DNA of 64,000 nucleotides from an uncultured Clostridia bacterium. GTDB lineage: Bacteria > Bacillota > Clostridia > TANB77 > CAG-508. Location: the NCBI GenBank assembly GCA_947630235.1, contig CANRGN010000005.1, positions 1-64,000 on the forward strand, read 5' to 3'. This document shows, in pieces, positions 1 through 9,174 of the stretch (position 1 is its first letter; each line of letters begins with the position of its first letter). Made by a program: the position numbers and the translations under genes. The notes under the pieces were generated by a model that saw nothing but the letters and a program-made list of their open reading frames with translations, was not told the DNA's origin and made no database searches.

Positions 1-131
1 ATTCCTATCCCATCAAGCCTCATCATCTCTGGAGTATAAATATATTCTAATAACCATTCTGGAAATTCTGGTGATAGAATTTTTAAATAATTTCTTATTT
101 CTTCATTTAAATTTTTTAAATATTCGTTCAT
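1..131 (-). CDS. HD-domain hydrolase, N-terminal part (runs off the window)
   Basis: The first 43 codons of a gene that continues beyond base 1. It starts at an ATG at 131 preceded by AAAGGATG. The peptide contains PEFPEWLLEYIYTPEM followed by RLDGIG. This resembles the N-terminus of a clostridial family of HD-superfamily phosphohydrolases of about 180-200 residues, in which the catalytic HD motif comes later. That motif is outside the window, so the assignment rests on family resemblance only. Confidence 0.5.
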   Translation of the reverse strand, partial: MNEYLKNLNEEIRNYLKILSPEFPEWLLEYIYTPEMMRLDGIG

Positions 132-383
132 AATTTATCATCCTTTATTAATTTTCTCTTTCAATATCTCGATCAACTAGTAGTTGCTGTGGAATAAAAG
201 ATAAACTATTTAATTTCAATACAAGCCCATTCAATTTTAGATAATAATTCATTACTTATTTTAATTTCTTTTTTATTATATTAATCATCTTACACCATCC
301 TCGTTTAAAATAAAAGTCATCAAAAAAATCGACCTTTTACAGTTGATTTAATCGTTTTCGTCCGGTGCGACGATTTTACTTAA
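132..383. other. Intergenic, no gene seen
   Basis: AT-rich spacer between the HD-domain gene and the tRNA operon. On the minus strand, downstream of the second tRNA, short complementary tracts around 318-372 could form the 3' terminator of the tRNA transcript, but no clean stem with a T-run is visible. Nothing else is supported. Confidence 0.4.
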
Positions 384-457
<74 letters not shown>

Positions 458-473
458 ATATTTAAAATTAATA

Positions 474-506
474 AAAAATTACAAAACAAAATGTTTTGTA
501 ATTTTT
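474..506 (-). terminator. Hairpin between the two tRNA-Gly genes
   Basis: A near-perfect inverted repeat (AAAATTACAAAAC / GTTTTGTAATTTT) with a 5-nt loop and T-rich 3' flank on the minus strand. It lies after tRNA-Gly(UCC) and before tRNA-Gly(UCCG). It looks like an intrinsic terminator that the transcript must pass to make the second tRNA, so the UCCG tRNA may be expressed at a reduced level. Confidence 0.6.
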
Positions 507-580
<74 letters not shown>

Positions 581-607
581 GTATATTATTTCTCTAGAAC
601 GATTATT

Positions 608-636
608 ATTATAATATATAAAACTTTTATTGTCAA
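608..636 (-). promoter_or_regulatory. Sigma-A promoter of the tRNA-Gly operon
   Basis: On the minus strand TTGACA (636-631) is separated by exactly 17 nt from TATAAT (613-608), about 30 nt upstream of the first tRNA. Both hexamers match consensus. It would drive both tRNA-Gly genes, including the one with the UCCG anticodon. Confidence 0.85.
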
Positions 637-700
637 CAGTTATTATCAAAAAAATTTAAAAGCAGAAAAACAAACTTGCTTCTCTGCTTTTAACACACAT

Positions 701-1243
701 CTATATACAATAATACTCAAAGTTGTTTATTTTTGGATAATACTTTTGAAGTTTTTTCATATTTATTTTATTTTTATCAAAGAGTATTATAATCTTTTCT
801 TTATCATCTTCAACAAAATATTTTTTTAGTATAGATTTTATTTTACTATACAATTCCTCTTCAAAGCACAAATATTTATTACTTTGAAGAATTATTTGAT
901 ATGAATTTCTCCAAAAAACTATCTCAATCATATTATTTGATTCTTTCTCACAATAAAAATCAAATATTAGCAATTTATCCTCTGGAATATCTTCTTTACT
1001 TACCATTTCTCGCAATTTTTTGTTTTTATCTTTATAAAAAGTGCTTGCGGTGTATAAAATACCAAACATACATAATGACCAGCAAATAAAAACATAACCT
1101 ATTATAATTTTTGCGATTATGTTTGAAACCACAAATAGCCCAAAACATAATACTATGGATACTGGAAAGAAAGTAGCACTCATTTTTATTATTGTATTCC
1201 GATCCATTCTTTCACTGATAAATTTCATTTTCTTTTTAAACAT
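701..1243 (-). CDS. Hypothetical two-helix membrane protein
   Basis: A 180-residue protein with two hydrophobic segments (about residues 23-45 and 48-68), a short basic N-terminus and a charged cytoplasmic C-terminal domain. The start ATG has a strong upstream GGAGG. No family is recognised. Codon 15 is CGG followed by A (1198-1201). If CGGA were always read as four bases here, the frame would stop two codons later, so this gene needs CGG to be read as a triplet (Arg) or starts at a later ATG without a clear ribosome site. It is a counter-example to strict quadruplet decoding. Confidence 0.7.
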   Translation of the reverse strand: MFKKKMKFISERMDRNTIIKMSATFFPVSIVLCFGLFVVSNIIAKIIIGYVFICWSLCMFGILYTASTFYKDKNKKLREMVSKEDIPEDKLLIFDFYCEKESNNMIEIVFWRNSYQIILQSNKYLCFEEELYSKIKSILKKYFVEDDKEKIIILFDKNKINMKKLQKYYPKINNFEYYCI

Positions 1244-1371
1244 AGTAATTACCTCCGTTTAATTAAATGTATTAAATTTTAAATATTATTTTAACATAAT
1301 ATTTTCATAATGTAAAGTATTTTTTATATCTATTTTTTATTTAATAATAATAAAAATAATAATAATAAATT

Positions 1372-1406
1372 AAAGTTTCCATCATTTGCTAAAATAATGG
1401 AAACTT
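1372..1406 (-). terminator. Terminator of glyQS
   Basis: Inverted repeat AAAGTTTCCAT / ATGGAAACTTT just downstream of the glyQS stop, followed on the minus strand by an AT-rich tail. Confidence 0.6.
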
Positions 1407-1425
1407 TATTTCTTAATATAATATA

Positions 1426-2805
1426 TTAATAATCAATCTTTTCTTTAAGATATTTAGTTAATTCATCAATTTTTATTCTAACTTGCTCCATTGTATCTCT
1501 ATCTCTAACTGTAACGCATCCATCATTTTCTGTTTCAAAGTCTACAGTAATACAATATGGAGTTCCAATTTCATCTTCTCTTCTATATCTTTTTCCAATA
1601 CTACCAGCTTCGTCATAATCACACATAAAATTCTTTGATAAATCTTCATAAATTTCATTTGCTTTATCACTCAATTTCTTTGATAGTGGTAATATTGCAA
1701 CTTTAAATGGAGCAAGTGCAGGATGTAAATGTAATACAGTTCTTACATCACCTTCTGCAATTTCTTGCTCTTCATAACTATTACATAAAAATGCAAGTGT
1801 TACTCTATCACATCCAAGTGATGGTTCGATAACATATGGTATATATTTTTCATTTGTATCTGGATCTAAATAAGATAAATCTTGTTTAGAATGTTCAATA
1901 TGTCTTGATAAATCATAATCTGTCCTATCAGCAATTCCCCAAAGTTCGCCCCAACCAAATGGGAAAGCAAATTCAATATCAGTTGTTGCTTTACTATAAA
2001 ATACTAATTCCTCTTTACTATGATCTCTTAGTCTTATATTTTCTTCCTTCATTCCTAAAGATAAAAGCCAATTTTTACAATAGTCTTTCCAATATGCAAA
2101 CCATTCTAAATCAGTTCCTGGTTTGCAGAAAAACTCAAGCTCCATTTGTTCAAATTCTCTTATTCTAAATATAAAGTTACCTGGTGTAATTTCATTTCTA
2201 AAAGCTTTACCAATTTGACCAATTCCCATAGGTAATTTTTTTCTAGTTGTTCTTAAAACATTTTTAAAATTAACAAAAATTCCTTGAGCAGTTTCTGGCC
2301 TTAAATAAATTTCTGCTTTTGAATCTTCAGTAACACCTTGAAATGTTTTGAACATTAAATTAAATTTTCTAATTTCTGTGAAGTTAAGTTTTCCACAATT
2401 TGGACACACTATGTTATTTTCTTTTATAAAATTTACTAGTTGCTCATCAGTCCAACCATCTGCAATTAAGTCTTTTCCATTTGCTGTAGCCCATTCTTCA
2501 ATAAGTTTATCTGCTCTGTGACGTGTTTTACATTCTTTGCAATCTATTAATGGATCAGAAAAACCTCCAACATGACCAGTAGCTACCCAGGTTTCAGGAT
2601 TCATTAAAATTGCACAATCTAATCCAACATTATATTTGTTTTCTTGTACAAATTTTTTCATCCATAATTTTTTCACATTATTTTTTAATTCAACTCCTAA
2701 AGGACCATAATCCCAAGAATTAGCTAAACCTCCGTAAATTTCAGAGCCAGGATAAACATATCCTCTAGCTTTACAAAGATTTACGATTTTTTCCATTTCT
2801 ACCAT
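1426..2805 (-). CDS. glyQS: Glycyl-tRNA synthetase, dimeric class II type
   Basis: A 459-residue class II aminoacyl-tRNA synthetase of the single-chain (alpha2) type used by most Firmicutes. It charges tRNA-Gly. Recognisable landmarks are the N-terminal [16 protein letters not shown], the family insert with a CxxC pair near CNSC-type positions (KECKTRH and VCPNCGK), [19 protein letters not shown] (motif 2) and [13 protein letters not shown] near motif 3, then the anticodon-binding domain. The start at 2805 is set by AAAGGGGA about 8 nt upstream. It is preceded by a T-box leader and follows the two tRNA-Gly genes, so expression should respond to uncharged tRNA-Gly. The enzyme would have to charge the UCCG tRNA for it to insert glycine. 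Confidence 0.95.
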   Translation of the reverse strand: MVEMEKIVNLCKARGYVYPGSEIYGGLANSWDYGPLGVELKNNVKKLWMKKFVQENKYNVGLDCAILMNPETWVATGHVGGFSDPLIDCKECKTRHRADKLIEEWATANGKDLIADGWTDEQLVNFIKENNIVCPNCGKLNFTEIRKFNLMFKTFQGVTEDSKAEIYLRPETAQGIFVNFKNVLRTTRKKLPMGIGQIGKAFRNEITPGNFIFRIREFEQMELEFFCKPGTDLEWFAYWKDYCKNWLLSLGMKEENIRLRDHSKEELVFYSKATTDIEFAFPFGWGELWGIADRTDYDLSRHIEHSKQDLSYLDPDTNEKYIPYVIEPSLGCDRVTLAFLCNSYEEQEIAEGDVRTVLHLHPALAPFKVAILPLSKKLSDKANEIYEDLSKNFMCDYDEAGSIGKRYRREDEIGTPYCITVDFETENDGCVTVRDRDTMEQVRIKIDELTKYLKEKIDY

Positions 2806-2837
2806 AAAAATTTCCCCTTTCTTATATAGCTAGGAAA

Positions 2838-3050
2838 ACAAAAAAAAAAAAAGCTTACATTCCTAGCAACATGCTAGGGACGTAAGCCTATAGCTTCCGC
2901 GGTTCCACCCTGCTTGGTTATTCTACTAACCCACCTTAATTTATATTACTCCAAAGCTCCAAAATATATTTTTTATTACTAGCTTCTCACTATCGCTAAC
3001 TCACTTAAAATAAATTTTTAATATATTCCCTCTTTTTCATCGTAAATATT
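2838..3050 (-). promoter_or_regulatory. T-box riboswitch leader of glyQS
   Basis: The minus strand carries the T-box core AGGGTGGAACCGCGG (within 2893-2916) followed by an intrinsic terminator: stem GCTTACGTCCCTAGC / GCTAGGAATGTAAGC at 2853-2887 with a run of 12 or more Ts. Upstream the AGTGAG...GAGAAGCTAG region looks like stem I elements. A GGA triplet about 45 nt before the core is a candidate glycine specifier and would match the UCC anticodon of the local tRNA-Gly genes; the specifier assignment is tentative. TTGACA at 3083-3088 (minus strand) is the likely -35. Confidence 0.9.
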
Positions 3051-3132
3051 ATATACATTATAATATAAAAAAATCTTTAAATTGTCAACATTTATATTAT
3101 ATTTTTCACAGAAAAATTACTGTATTTTTATG

Positions 3133-4026
3133 CTAACAATTTATATTAAACCAATTATCTATTATTTCTGTAGGTATATTTAAATTTCCTTTTCCAACAG
3201 CTAATTGTATATGTGGTTTATTATCACCATGATAGTCACTACCACCACTTTTTAAGAAATTATTTTTATCACAATATTCATTCAAATGTTTTATATTTTC
3301 TTCAGAAAAATCGCTATGATAACATTCTATTCCATCAATTTTGTAATTTGTTACTAGTTCATCTAATTCATTTTCGATATTTTTCATCCACTTATAAATA
3401 TATATATGAGGTAAAAAAACTAATCCGCCACAATTTTTTATTGCATTAACAGCCTCTTCAACACTTGGAAAATCAGAAGATTTATCTAAGTACCATATAG
3501 TTTCTTTGTTACAATAATATTTTTTTGAAAAAGTTTGTACTCCATCATTCCAAAAATCTTTTGGTAATTTATTTTCATTTTCAGGATGCTTTTTTATTTC
3601 ATCATATATGGTTTTTCCTCCCCAATCGTTTTCTGGATTCCACTTTATATCTTCTCTTTTAGACATTGTTAAGTTTAATTTTTCACATACATCATATAAC
3701 TTATTAAAATATTTTGTTTCTATAATTTTTCTATCTTTATCTGCATAAAAATCTTTAACCCATGCATTCATTTTTTCAAAATCATAATTATATCCTAATA
3801 CTTCTATAGTACTTCCTTTATAAAAACATTTTATTTCTATTCCATTTATTATTTTACCAGAATAATATTTTCTTATATCTATATTTTGTAATTCTTTATA
3901 AGCAGAACATTTATCATGATCTGTTATAGATATACAATCTAATTTTAAATCTTCAGCTTGCTTTAAAATTTCTTTAACACTTTTTGTTCCATCTGAATAT
4001 GTTGTATGAATATGTAAATCAATCAT
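3133..4026 (-). CDS. PHP-domain phosphoesterase
   Basis: A 297-residue PHP-family metal-dependent phosphoesterase. The N-terminus MIDLHIHTTYSDGT supplies the HxH metal ligands, SITDHDKC the next ligand, and GGSDYHGDNKP near the C-terminus the terminal DxH. In this family a trinuclear centre hydrolyses phosphate esters such as 3',5'-nucleotides or histidinol phosphate; the substrate is not readable from sequence. Its ATG follows directly after the stop of the zeta-type kinase gene, so the two are translationally coupled. The pairing suggests removal of a phosphate from the product of the kinase, which is inference. Confidence 0.85.
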   Translation of the reverse strand: MIDLHIHTTYSDGTKSVKEILKQAEDLKLDCISITDHDKCSAYKELQNIDIRKYYSGKIINGIEIKCFYKGSTIEVLGYNYDFEKMNAWVKDFYADKDRKIIETKYFNKLYDVCEKLNLTMSKREDIKWNPENDWGGKTIYDEIKKHPENENKLPKDFWNDGVQTFSKKYYCNKETIWYLDKSSDFPSVEEAVNAIKNCGGLVFLPHIYIYKWMKNIENELDELVTNYKIDGIECYHSDFSEENIKHLNEYCDKNNFLKSGGSDYHGDNKPHIQLAVGKGNLNIPTEIIDNWFNINC

Positions 4027-5001
4027 TTATTTACCTCTACTTTCTATTAAATTTTTTGATACAGATAAATTTATAATTTCTTCTAATTTTTTTAGTTCCT
4101 CTTCTTCATCATGAGTCATTCCAAATTTCTCCATTTTTTGTCTAATAGCTACTAATCTATCTATATAACCTAGTACATTTTCTTTATAACTTTTTATTCT
4201 TATACAATTCATTGCTTCTACTATATTTTGATATTTACGTTTTGAATCATAACTATCATATTCTACTACAGCAAAATCATTTTCAGTCTTACCTCTAGAA
4301 TGTGCTATAACTCTTATCCCTTCATTTTCTAAATGTAGAGCATTTTTTTGCAAAGCATAATATCTTTTATCATGTGCATCAATACTTACTAGCCTAGAAA
4401 TACCAGATGCTTCTTTTAATTTTATATATCTTTCAAAATCAGATAATAATGATTCTTCTCTAGGTACTGCCATTAAAGCCACCCATAATTCATGAACATT
4501 GCTTCTTTTTAATAAATCTACAGCTATAGTATCTCCTAATGTATTTTCAATTATAATACTTTGACTTCTTAAAATAGATTGTTCCATAAGATTTTTTCTC
4601 ATTGCTTTTACAACTGGATCTGTTATTTTAGATACACTTTCTGGAAAATCTATAGAAATTTTATCTGTTCCAGGAATACAAAATCTATAAAAATCTGCAT
4701 TATTAACTATTGCATCTATATTAAATTTCTTCTTTAATAAAAATTTATATGTTGGTATTAAAGAAGATTTTCCAGCTCCAGGTTGACCACCAGTTATAAT
4801 AGCAATAGGTTTTCTATCATTTGCATTTTCTTTATTATTAACATTTGCTTCTAATTTTGCAAAAATCTCACAAAATGGTTCACAATAAGTAGAAATATAA
4901 TCGATCCATTCTTGTTCTGTTGTAATTTCAGATGCAATTGAATATAATTTTTCTTCTATTGGTGTTTTTTTACGAAAACTTTCTTTATTATTTTTTTGCA
5001 T
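4027..5001 (-). CDS. Zeta-toxin-family P-loop kinase
   Basis: A 324-residue protein with Walker A GGQPGAGKSS at about residues 71-80, then NNADFYR (the conserved acidic substrate site), SIIIENTLGD and an ARG-type C-terminal region. Zeta toxins phosphorylate UDP-N-acetylglucosamine, while related chromosomal proteins have other substrates. It overlaps the small gene at 4988-5191 by 14 nt and is followed without gap by a PHP phosphoesterase, so the three form one operon. Whether this is a toxin or a housekeeping kinase cannot be decided from sequence. Confidence 0.8.
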   Translation of the reverse strand: MQKNNKESFRKKTPIEEKLYSIASEITTEQEWIDYISTYCEPFCEIFAKLEANVNNKENANDRKPIAIITGGQPGAGKSSLIPTYKFLLKKKFNIDAIVNNADFYRFCIPGTDKISIDFPESVSKITDPVVKAMRKNLMEQSILRSQSIIIENTLGDTIAVDLLKRSNVHELWVALMAVPREESLLSDFERYIKLKEASGISRLVSIDAHDKRYYALQKNALHLENEGIRVIAHSRGKTENDFAVVEYDSYDSKRKYQNIVEAMNCIRIKSYKENVLGYIDRLVAIRQKMEKFGMTHDEEEELKKLEEIINLSVSKNLIESRGK

Positions 5002-5191
5002 TTTTTATTTCCTCCTTAATTTCATTCCCATAAATATTTATTACTTTTTCTATTGTTTCTTTATCGCCTAAATTTACCAATTCTTTTTCTTTTAAAATTT
5101 GTTTCAATTCATCTTTATTAAATATATTCTTTGATAATTTCATAGATAAAATTTCTAAAGCAATTGAAACATCTTGATTAGTATTAATCAT
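4988..5191 (-). CDS. Small helical protein upstream of zeta kinase (possible antitoxin)
   Basis: A 67-residue, highly charged, predicted all-helical protein with no recognised family. It lies immediately upstream of and overlaps the zeta-family gene, the position and size of an epsilon-type antitoxin (usually about 90 residues, three-helix bundle). Functional assignment rests on context only. Confidence 0.55.
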   Translation of the reverse strand: MINTNQDVSIALEILSMKLSKNIFNKDELKQILKEKELVNLGDKETIEKVINIYGNEIKEEIKNAKK

Positions 5192-5310
5192 TATTTCATC
5201 ACCAGCCTTTATTAATTAAGATACACTTTATTTTATTATATAAAATCAAATTAGTCTTTTCAACAAATTCACAAATAATTCACATTTATTTTAAAAATTG
5301 TTCGATTAAT

Positions 5311-5452
5311 AGAACAATTGTGAACATTTTTTATATTAAACTATTGAAATATATTGCAAAATCCACGTTAAATTGTTCGTGCTCCAATTTTGACCAAAAT
5401 TGTATGCAATGCTTTTACTTAAGCCTATCTACAGAGAACTTTCCTGCTAAAT
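5311..5452 (+). repeat. Dispersed structured intergenic repeat, copy 1
   Basis: First of five copies of a roughly 145-bp repeat. Shared landmarks in order are AGAAC near the left end, ATATATTGCAA, CCACGTTAAATTGTTCG, a hairpin CAATTTTG-AC-CAAAATTG (perfect here), TGCAATGC, ACTTAAGCCTATCTAC, AACTTTCCT and a final A-run. ATTGCA and TGCAAT pair around the central hairpin. All copies have the same strand orientation and lie upstream of a minus-strand gene start. Confidence 0.85.
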
Positions 5453-5461
5453 AAAAAAAAA

Positions 5462-5511
5462 CTTATATTTATATATAAATTAAAATAATATAATTTATAT
5501 ATAAATATAAG
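5462..5511 (-). terminator. AT-only hairpin after the VCBS-like gene
   Basis: A near-perfect 20-bp inverted repeat (CTTATATTTATATATAAATT and its complement) with a 10-nt loop, 26 nt past the stop of the gene at 5537, and adjacent to the A-run of repeat copy 1. Confidence 0.5.
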
Positions 5512-5536
5512 TATACAATTATTAAAAATATATGCA

Positions 5537-6505
5537 TTATGGTAATAAAGAACATTCTATATTTTTATCTCCTGTTAATTCACCATTTTTATATTTTAGT
5601 AAACTAATACTAGGTTCGCCTTCATATCTAGGAATTTCTATTAGTATTTCCATTACACCATCATTATCAACATCTACAATTTGAACATTACTTATAGATA
5701 AATAATAAGCTTGAGTTGAAACAGACTCCCATTTACTTTTTTCAATATATGCTAAATCTGTAATTTCATTTCCGGTAGAATCTACAAAACATATTTTTGA
5801 ATAACCTGTTTTTTTATTAGCTAATACTAATATATATTCATCTGTACCATTACCATCTAAATCAGCTATAATTACTTTTACTGCATCATAATCAGAAAGC
5901 TTACTATTATTATCTAAAATAGTTGTTGGAATTGCATTTACAACTTGAACTTGTCTTGGAATTGCATTATAACTTTCTGAGATTGCCACTTTCCCAACAT
6001 TTTCAATTTTCAATAATCCGTCATAAACTTGAGTAGATAATGATCCTAAGCCAGAATTAGCAAAAGAAAAATTATTATAATTATAATAAGTAATAACATA
6101 TTTATCTTTTTCTTCATTTGTTGAATCTATGTATTTTAAATCAACTTGCTTCATTTCTGCTACATCTAATAAAAGACCATCATACAATACTATTATATTT
6201 TCATTTTGAACTTTTCTTGAAGAAGCATCTGATGTTGTGATTGTAGTATTATTTACAGTATTAGAATTTTCAACTACATCTCCAATAATTTGTGCAACAG
6301 ATGTATTCTCCTTATCAAAATTGTCATTTCCAACTTCTACTATAGCATTTGCATCATTTTTTACTGCCTGTTCTATATCTGCTTTATTTGTATATATCAA
6401 ATAATATAAAACTGCTCCAGATATTACAATAAAAATACCAATAATAAATAATAATATATGTCCTACTCTTATTATAATACTTTTAGGTTTTTCATTATTT
6501 TCCAT
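5537..6505 (-). CDS. Membrane-anchored exported protein with calcium-loop (VCBS/FG-GAP-like) repeats
   Basis: A 322-residue protein with one N-terminal transmembrane anchor (about residues 12-36), then a Thr/Ser/Asn-rich linker and an extracytoplasmic C-terminal domain. Two acidic loops, ADLDGNGTDEYILVL and VDVDNDGVMEILIEI, have the DxDxDG spacing of calcium-binding FG-GAP/VCBS beta-propeller blades. Function unknown; probably a surface-exposed sensor or binding protein. It is followed by its own terminator, so it is probably monocistronic. Confidence 0.65.
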   Translation of the reverse strand: MENNEKPKSIIIRVGHILLFIIGIFIVISGAVLYYLIYTNKADIEQAVKNDANAIVEVGNDNFDKENTSVAQIIGDVVENSNTVNNTTITTSDASSRKVQNENIIVLYDGLLLDVAEMKQVDLKYIDSTNEEKDKYVITYYNYNNFSFANSGLGSLSTQVYDGLLKIENVGKVAISESYNAIPRQVQVVNAIPTTILDNNSKLSDYDAVKVIIADLDGNGTDEYILVLANKKTGYSKICFVDSTGNEITDLAYIEKSKWESVSTQAYYLSISNVQIVDVDNDGVMEILIEIPRYEGEPSISLLKYKNGELTGDKNIECSLLP

Positions 6506-6679
6506 AACTTTCTCCTTAGTAAAATAATATATTTATACAAATTTATTTTAACATATAAAATTATTTTTGAGAATATTTTTTTTATTTTTTATAAAAAAAT
6601 ATATTCTCAAAAAGATACTATTAAATATTTAAAATTTATATATCAACTTTCTCATGTTACATCTTTTTAACTCTTAAAC

Positions 6680-7399
6680 TTACAATATACACGCAGTCTC
6701 TAAAGCTAATTTTATCATTGCATGCAAAGAATTTAACCTTTGCTCAGATGTTAATTCTTCTTTTTTACAATTAGAATCACTAACAGTAAGTAAACAAGAA
6801 GCTTTTTTATTTAAAATTTTAGCTGTATAAAATAAAGCAAAGCTTTCCATTTCAGAAGCTAATATATTATATTCTTTAGGCAATCTTTTAGCATAATCTA
6901 ACGGATCTGGTAAATATGGATCAAAAACTTCTGTTGTAGCAACATTACATTTTACATATTTTTGATTCAAATTTTTAGCAGTTTCTTCAATTACACCATT
7001 TAACTCACTTGATGAACTTATAAAATGACATTCTTCTCCAGAATAATTTTTTGCAAAATTTCCTTCATTATAAGAATTATCAACTAAAATAATATCAAGT
7101 AAATTTAATTCTTCTCTATAAGCTCCACATGAACCAATTCTTATTATATTTTCTACTTCATAAAATTTATATAATTCATAACAGTAAATTCCCATACTAG
7201 GCATTCCCATTCCAGATGCCATTACTGTTATTTCCTTTCCTTTATATTTTCCTGTATATGCATATATACCTCTAACTTCATTTACTAGTTTATAATCCTC
7301 CAAATATGTTTCAGCTATCATTTTAGCTCTTAATGGATCACCTGGCATCAATACAGTTTTTGCAATTTCACCTAATTTTGCTTCATTATGAATAGACAT
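6680..7399 (-). CDS. deoD: Purine-nucleoside phosphorylase, DeoD type
   Basis: A 239-residue hexameric-type purine-nucleoside phosphorylase that cleaves (deoxy)inosine and (deoxy)guanosine with phosphate. Landmarks are MPGDPLRAKMIAE (phosphate site), MASGMGMPSMGIY, IRIGSCGAY, the SEMESFALF substrate-binding segment and LTVSDSN with the catalytic Asp. Length matches the family. It belongs to the same salvage function as the two pyrimidine phosphorylases 2-5 kb downstream, though with its own promoter region. Confidence 0.93.
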   Translation of the reverse strand: MSIHNEAKLGEIAKTVLMPGDPLRAKMIAETYLEDYKLVNEVRGIYAYTGKYKGKEITVMASGMGMPSMGIYCYELYKFYEVENIIRIGSCGAYREELNLLDIILVDNSYNEGNFAKNYSGEECHFISSSSELNGVIEETAKNLNQKYVKCNVATTEVFDPYLPDPLDYAKRLPKEYNILASEMESFALFYTAKILNKKASCLLTVSDSNCKKEELTSEQRLNSLHAMIKLALETACIL

Positions 7400-7458
7400 A
7401 AAAAACCTCCTATATAAAATATGATACTTATTTTAACAAAAACAAAATTGTTTTTCAA

Positions 7459-7596
7459 GAACTATAGTTGAAATTTTTACTGTAAAATATATTGCAAAAT
7501 CCACGTTAAATTGTTCGACCTCCAATTTTAACAAAAATTGTGTGCAATGATTTTACTTAAGCCTATCTACATAGAACTTTCCTACTTAATAAAAAA
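7459..7596 (+). repeat. Dispersed structured intergenic repeat, copy 2
   Basis: Same ordered landmarks as copy 1 (ATATATTGCAAAATCCACG, CAATTTTAACAAAAATTG hairpin, TGCAATG, ACTTAAGCCTATCTAC, AACTTTCCTAC). It differs at the CGTGC position (CGACC here), so the small CACG/CGTG stem is broken while the central hairpin is kept. It sits upstream of deoD. Confidence 0.85.
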
Positions 7597-7662
7597 GAGT
7601 CTGCAAAAATTTTTACCAAATAAAAATTAATATTTGAAAAATTTTTTGCAAAGACTCTTTTT
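7597..7662 (-). terminator. Terminator of the M18 aminopeptidase
   Basis: A long inverted repeat AAGAGTCTGCAAAAA / TTTTTTGCAAAGACTCTT. It lies 17 nt past the aminopeptidase stop and directly abuts repeat copy 2. Confidence 0.75.
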
Positions 7663-7678
7663 TTATAAATTTATAATT

Positions 7679-9088
7679 TTAAATCTTGAAAAAAGCTTCA
7701 TAAGCTTTATAAGCTTTGTATACATCAAACTTACTAGTTATTTCATAAGGAGAATGCATAGCCAAAACAGGAACACCACAATCTAAAACTGTCATTCCTC
7801 TTTGTGAGAAACAAACTGCAATTGTTCCTCCACCTCCTAAATCAACTTTTCCCATATCTGATGATTGATATGGAACTCCTGCGTCATCAAAAACTTTTCT
7901 AACCTCTGCTATAAATTCTGCTGGAGATTCTGATGCTCCTGATTTACCTCTTGATCCTGTATATTTAACAATTGTAACACCACCACCTAATACAGAAGCA
8001 TTTTTCTTATCAAAAGCATCTGGGAATCCAGGATCATATCCAGCATCAACATCTGATGATAATACTTTAGAATTGCTAAATACTCTCTCTAATAAATTTG
8101 GTCTATTTTGTCCCATTTTATCAATCAATTCTATAATAAATGTATCAAATACTTTTGACCACATTCCAGTAACACCTTCAAATCCAATCTCTTCTTTATC
8201 TGTTAACACACATACCGCTGTTTTACTAGGATTTTCTATATTTAAAATTCCTCTTAAAGCTGTATAACAGCAAACTTTATCATCTTGACCATATGCAGAT
8301 ATTAAACTCTCATCAAAACCTAAACTTCTAGCTTTAAAAGCTGGAACAAATTCTATTTCAGAACTTGTAAAATCTATTTCTTTTATTCCATATCTTTCAT
8401 TTAATAGATTTAATATATTTAATTTTATTTTGTCAGAAAGCCCTTCTTCACTATATGGTATTGATCCTACCATAATATTTAATTCTTCACCTTTAATTCC
8501 ATTTACTAATTTTCTATCATTTTGATTCATAGATAAATGTGGTGGTAAATCACTTATTAAAAATGTAGGTTCATCATCATTTTCACCAATTATAACACTT
8601 ATTTTTTCACCATTTGGTTTAACAAATAATCCATGAAGACTAAGTGGAATTGTAGCCCATTGATATTTTCTTATTCCACCATAATAATGTGTTTTAAAAT
8701 AAGCTATTCCTTCTTGCTCATATAATGGATTTGGTTTTAAATCTAACCTTGGAGAATCTCCATGAGCAGCTACTATATTTAATCCTTTTTCTATATCTTC
8801 TGAACCTATAACTGCCATATAAATACTTCTATCTTTATTTATATAAAAAATTTTATCTCCTGCATTCAAAGTTTCTACAGTTTTTAAATCTTTAAAATTA
8901 TTTTTTAATAATATTTCTTTAGTTGTTGAAACTATCTCTTTTTCAGTTTTTGATGAATTTAAATAATACATATATTCATCTGCAAATTTAAAAATTTCTT
9001 GTTTTTCAGAATCACTAACTGTTTCCCATCCACTTTTTTTATTATTAAATAATTTCTCTTTCAAAGCTTGTCCTTTTGTTTTATCCAC
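7679..9088 (-). CDS. M18-family metalloaminopeptidase
   Basis: A 469-residue cytosolic zinc aminopeptidase of family M18, as found across clostridia. VAAHGDSPRLDLK carries the first metal-ligand His and Asp, VLTDKEEIGFEGV the catalytic and ligand Glu residues, and LAMHSPYEITSK the terminal ligand His near the C-terminus. Length is normal for the family (about 430-480). It releases N-terminal residues from peptides during turnover. It has its own RBS (AGGAGG) and terminator. Confidence 0.9.
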   Translation of the reverse strand: MDKTKGQALKEKLFNNKKSGWETVSDSEKQEIFKFADEYMYYLNSSKTEKEIVSTTKEILLKNNFKDLKTVETLNAGDKIFYINKDRSIYMAVIGSEDIEKGLNIVAAHGDSPRLDLKPNPLYEQEGIAYFKTHYYGGIRKYQWATIPLSLHGLFVKPNGEKISVIIGENDDEPTFLISDLPPHLSMNQNDRKLVNGIKGEELNIMVGSIPYSEEGLSDKIKLNILNLLNERYGIKEIDFTSSEIEFVPAFKARSLGFDESLISAYGQDDKVCCYTALRGILNIENPSKTAVCVLTDKEEIGFEGVTGMWSKVFDTFIIELIDKMGQNRPNLLERVFSNSKVLSSDVDAGYDPGFPDAFDKKNASVLGGGVTIVKYTGSRGKSGASESPAEFIAEVRKVFDDAGVPYQSSDMGKVDLGGGGTIAVCFSQRGMTVLDCGVPVLAMHSPYEITSKFDVYKAYKAYEAFFKI

Positions 9089-9174
9089 TATAATTCCTCC
9101 TTTGTTTATTAAAAATTCTTCTATATTATATTATTATTTTTAAATTTATACAACTTTATTCAAATAATTTTTTT

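Noticed and set aside
361-370. TCCGG/CGACG near the tRNA operon as a coded CGG
   Set aside because: It lies in non-coding sequence and says nothing about decoding.
2725-2740. CGGA occurrences out of frame (for example TAC-GGA, GGC-GGA, AAC-GGA in many genes)
   Set aside because: The GGA is read as a normal in-frame glycine codon; only in-frame CGG followed by A is relevant.
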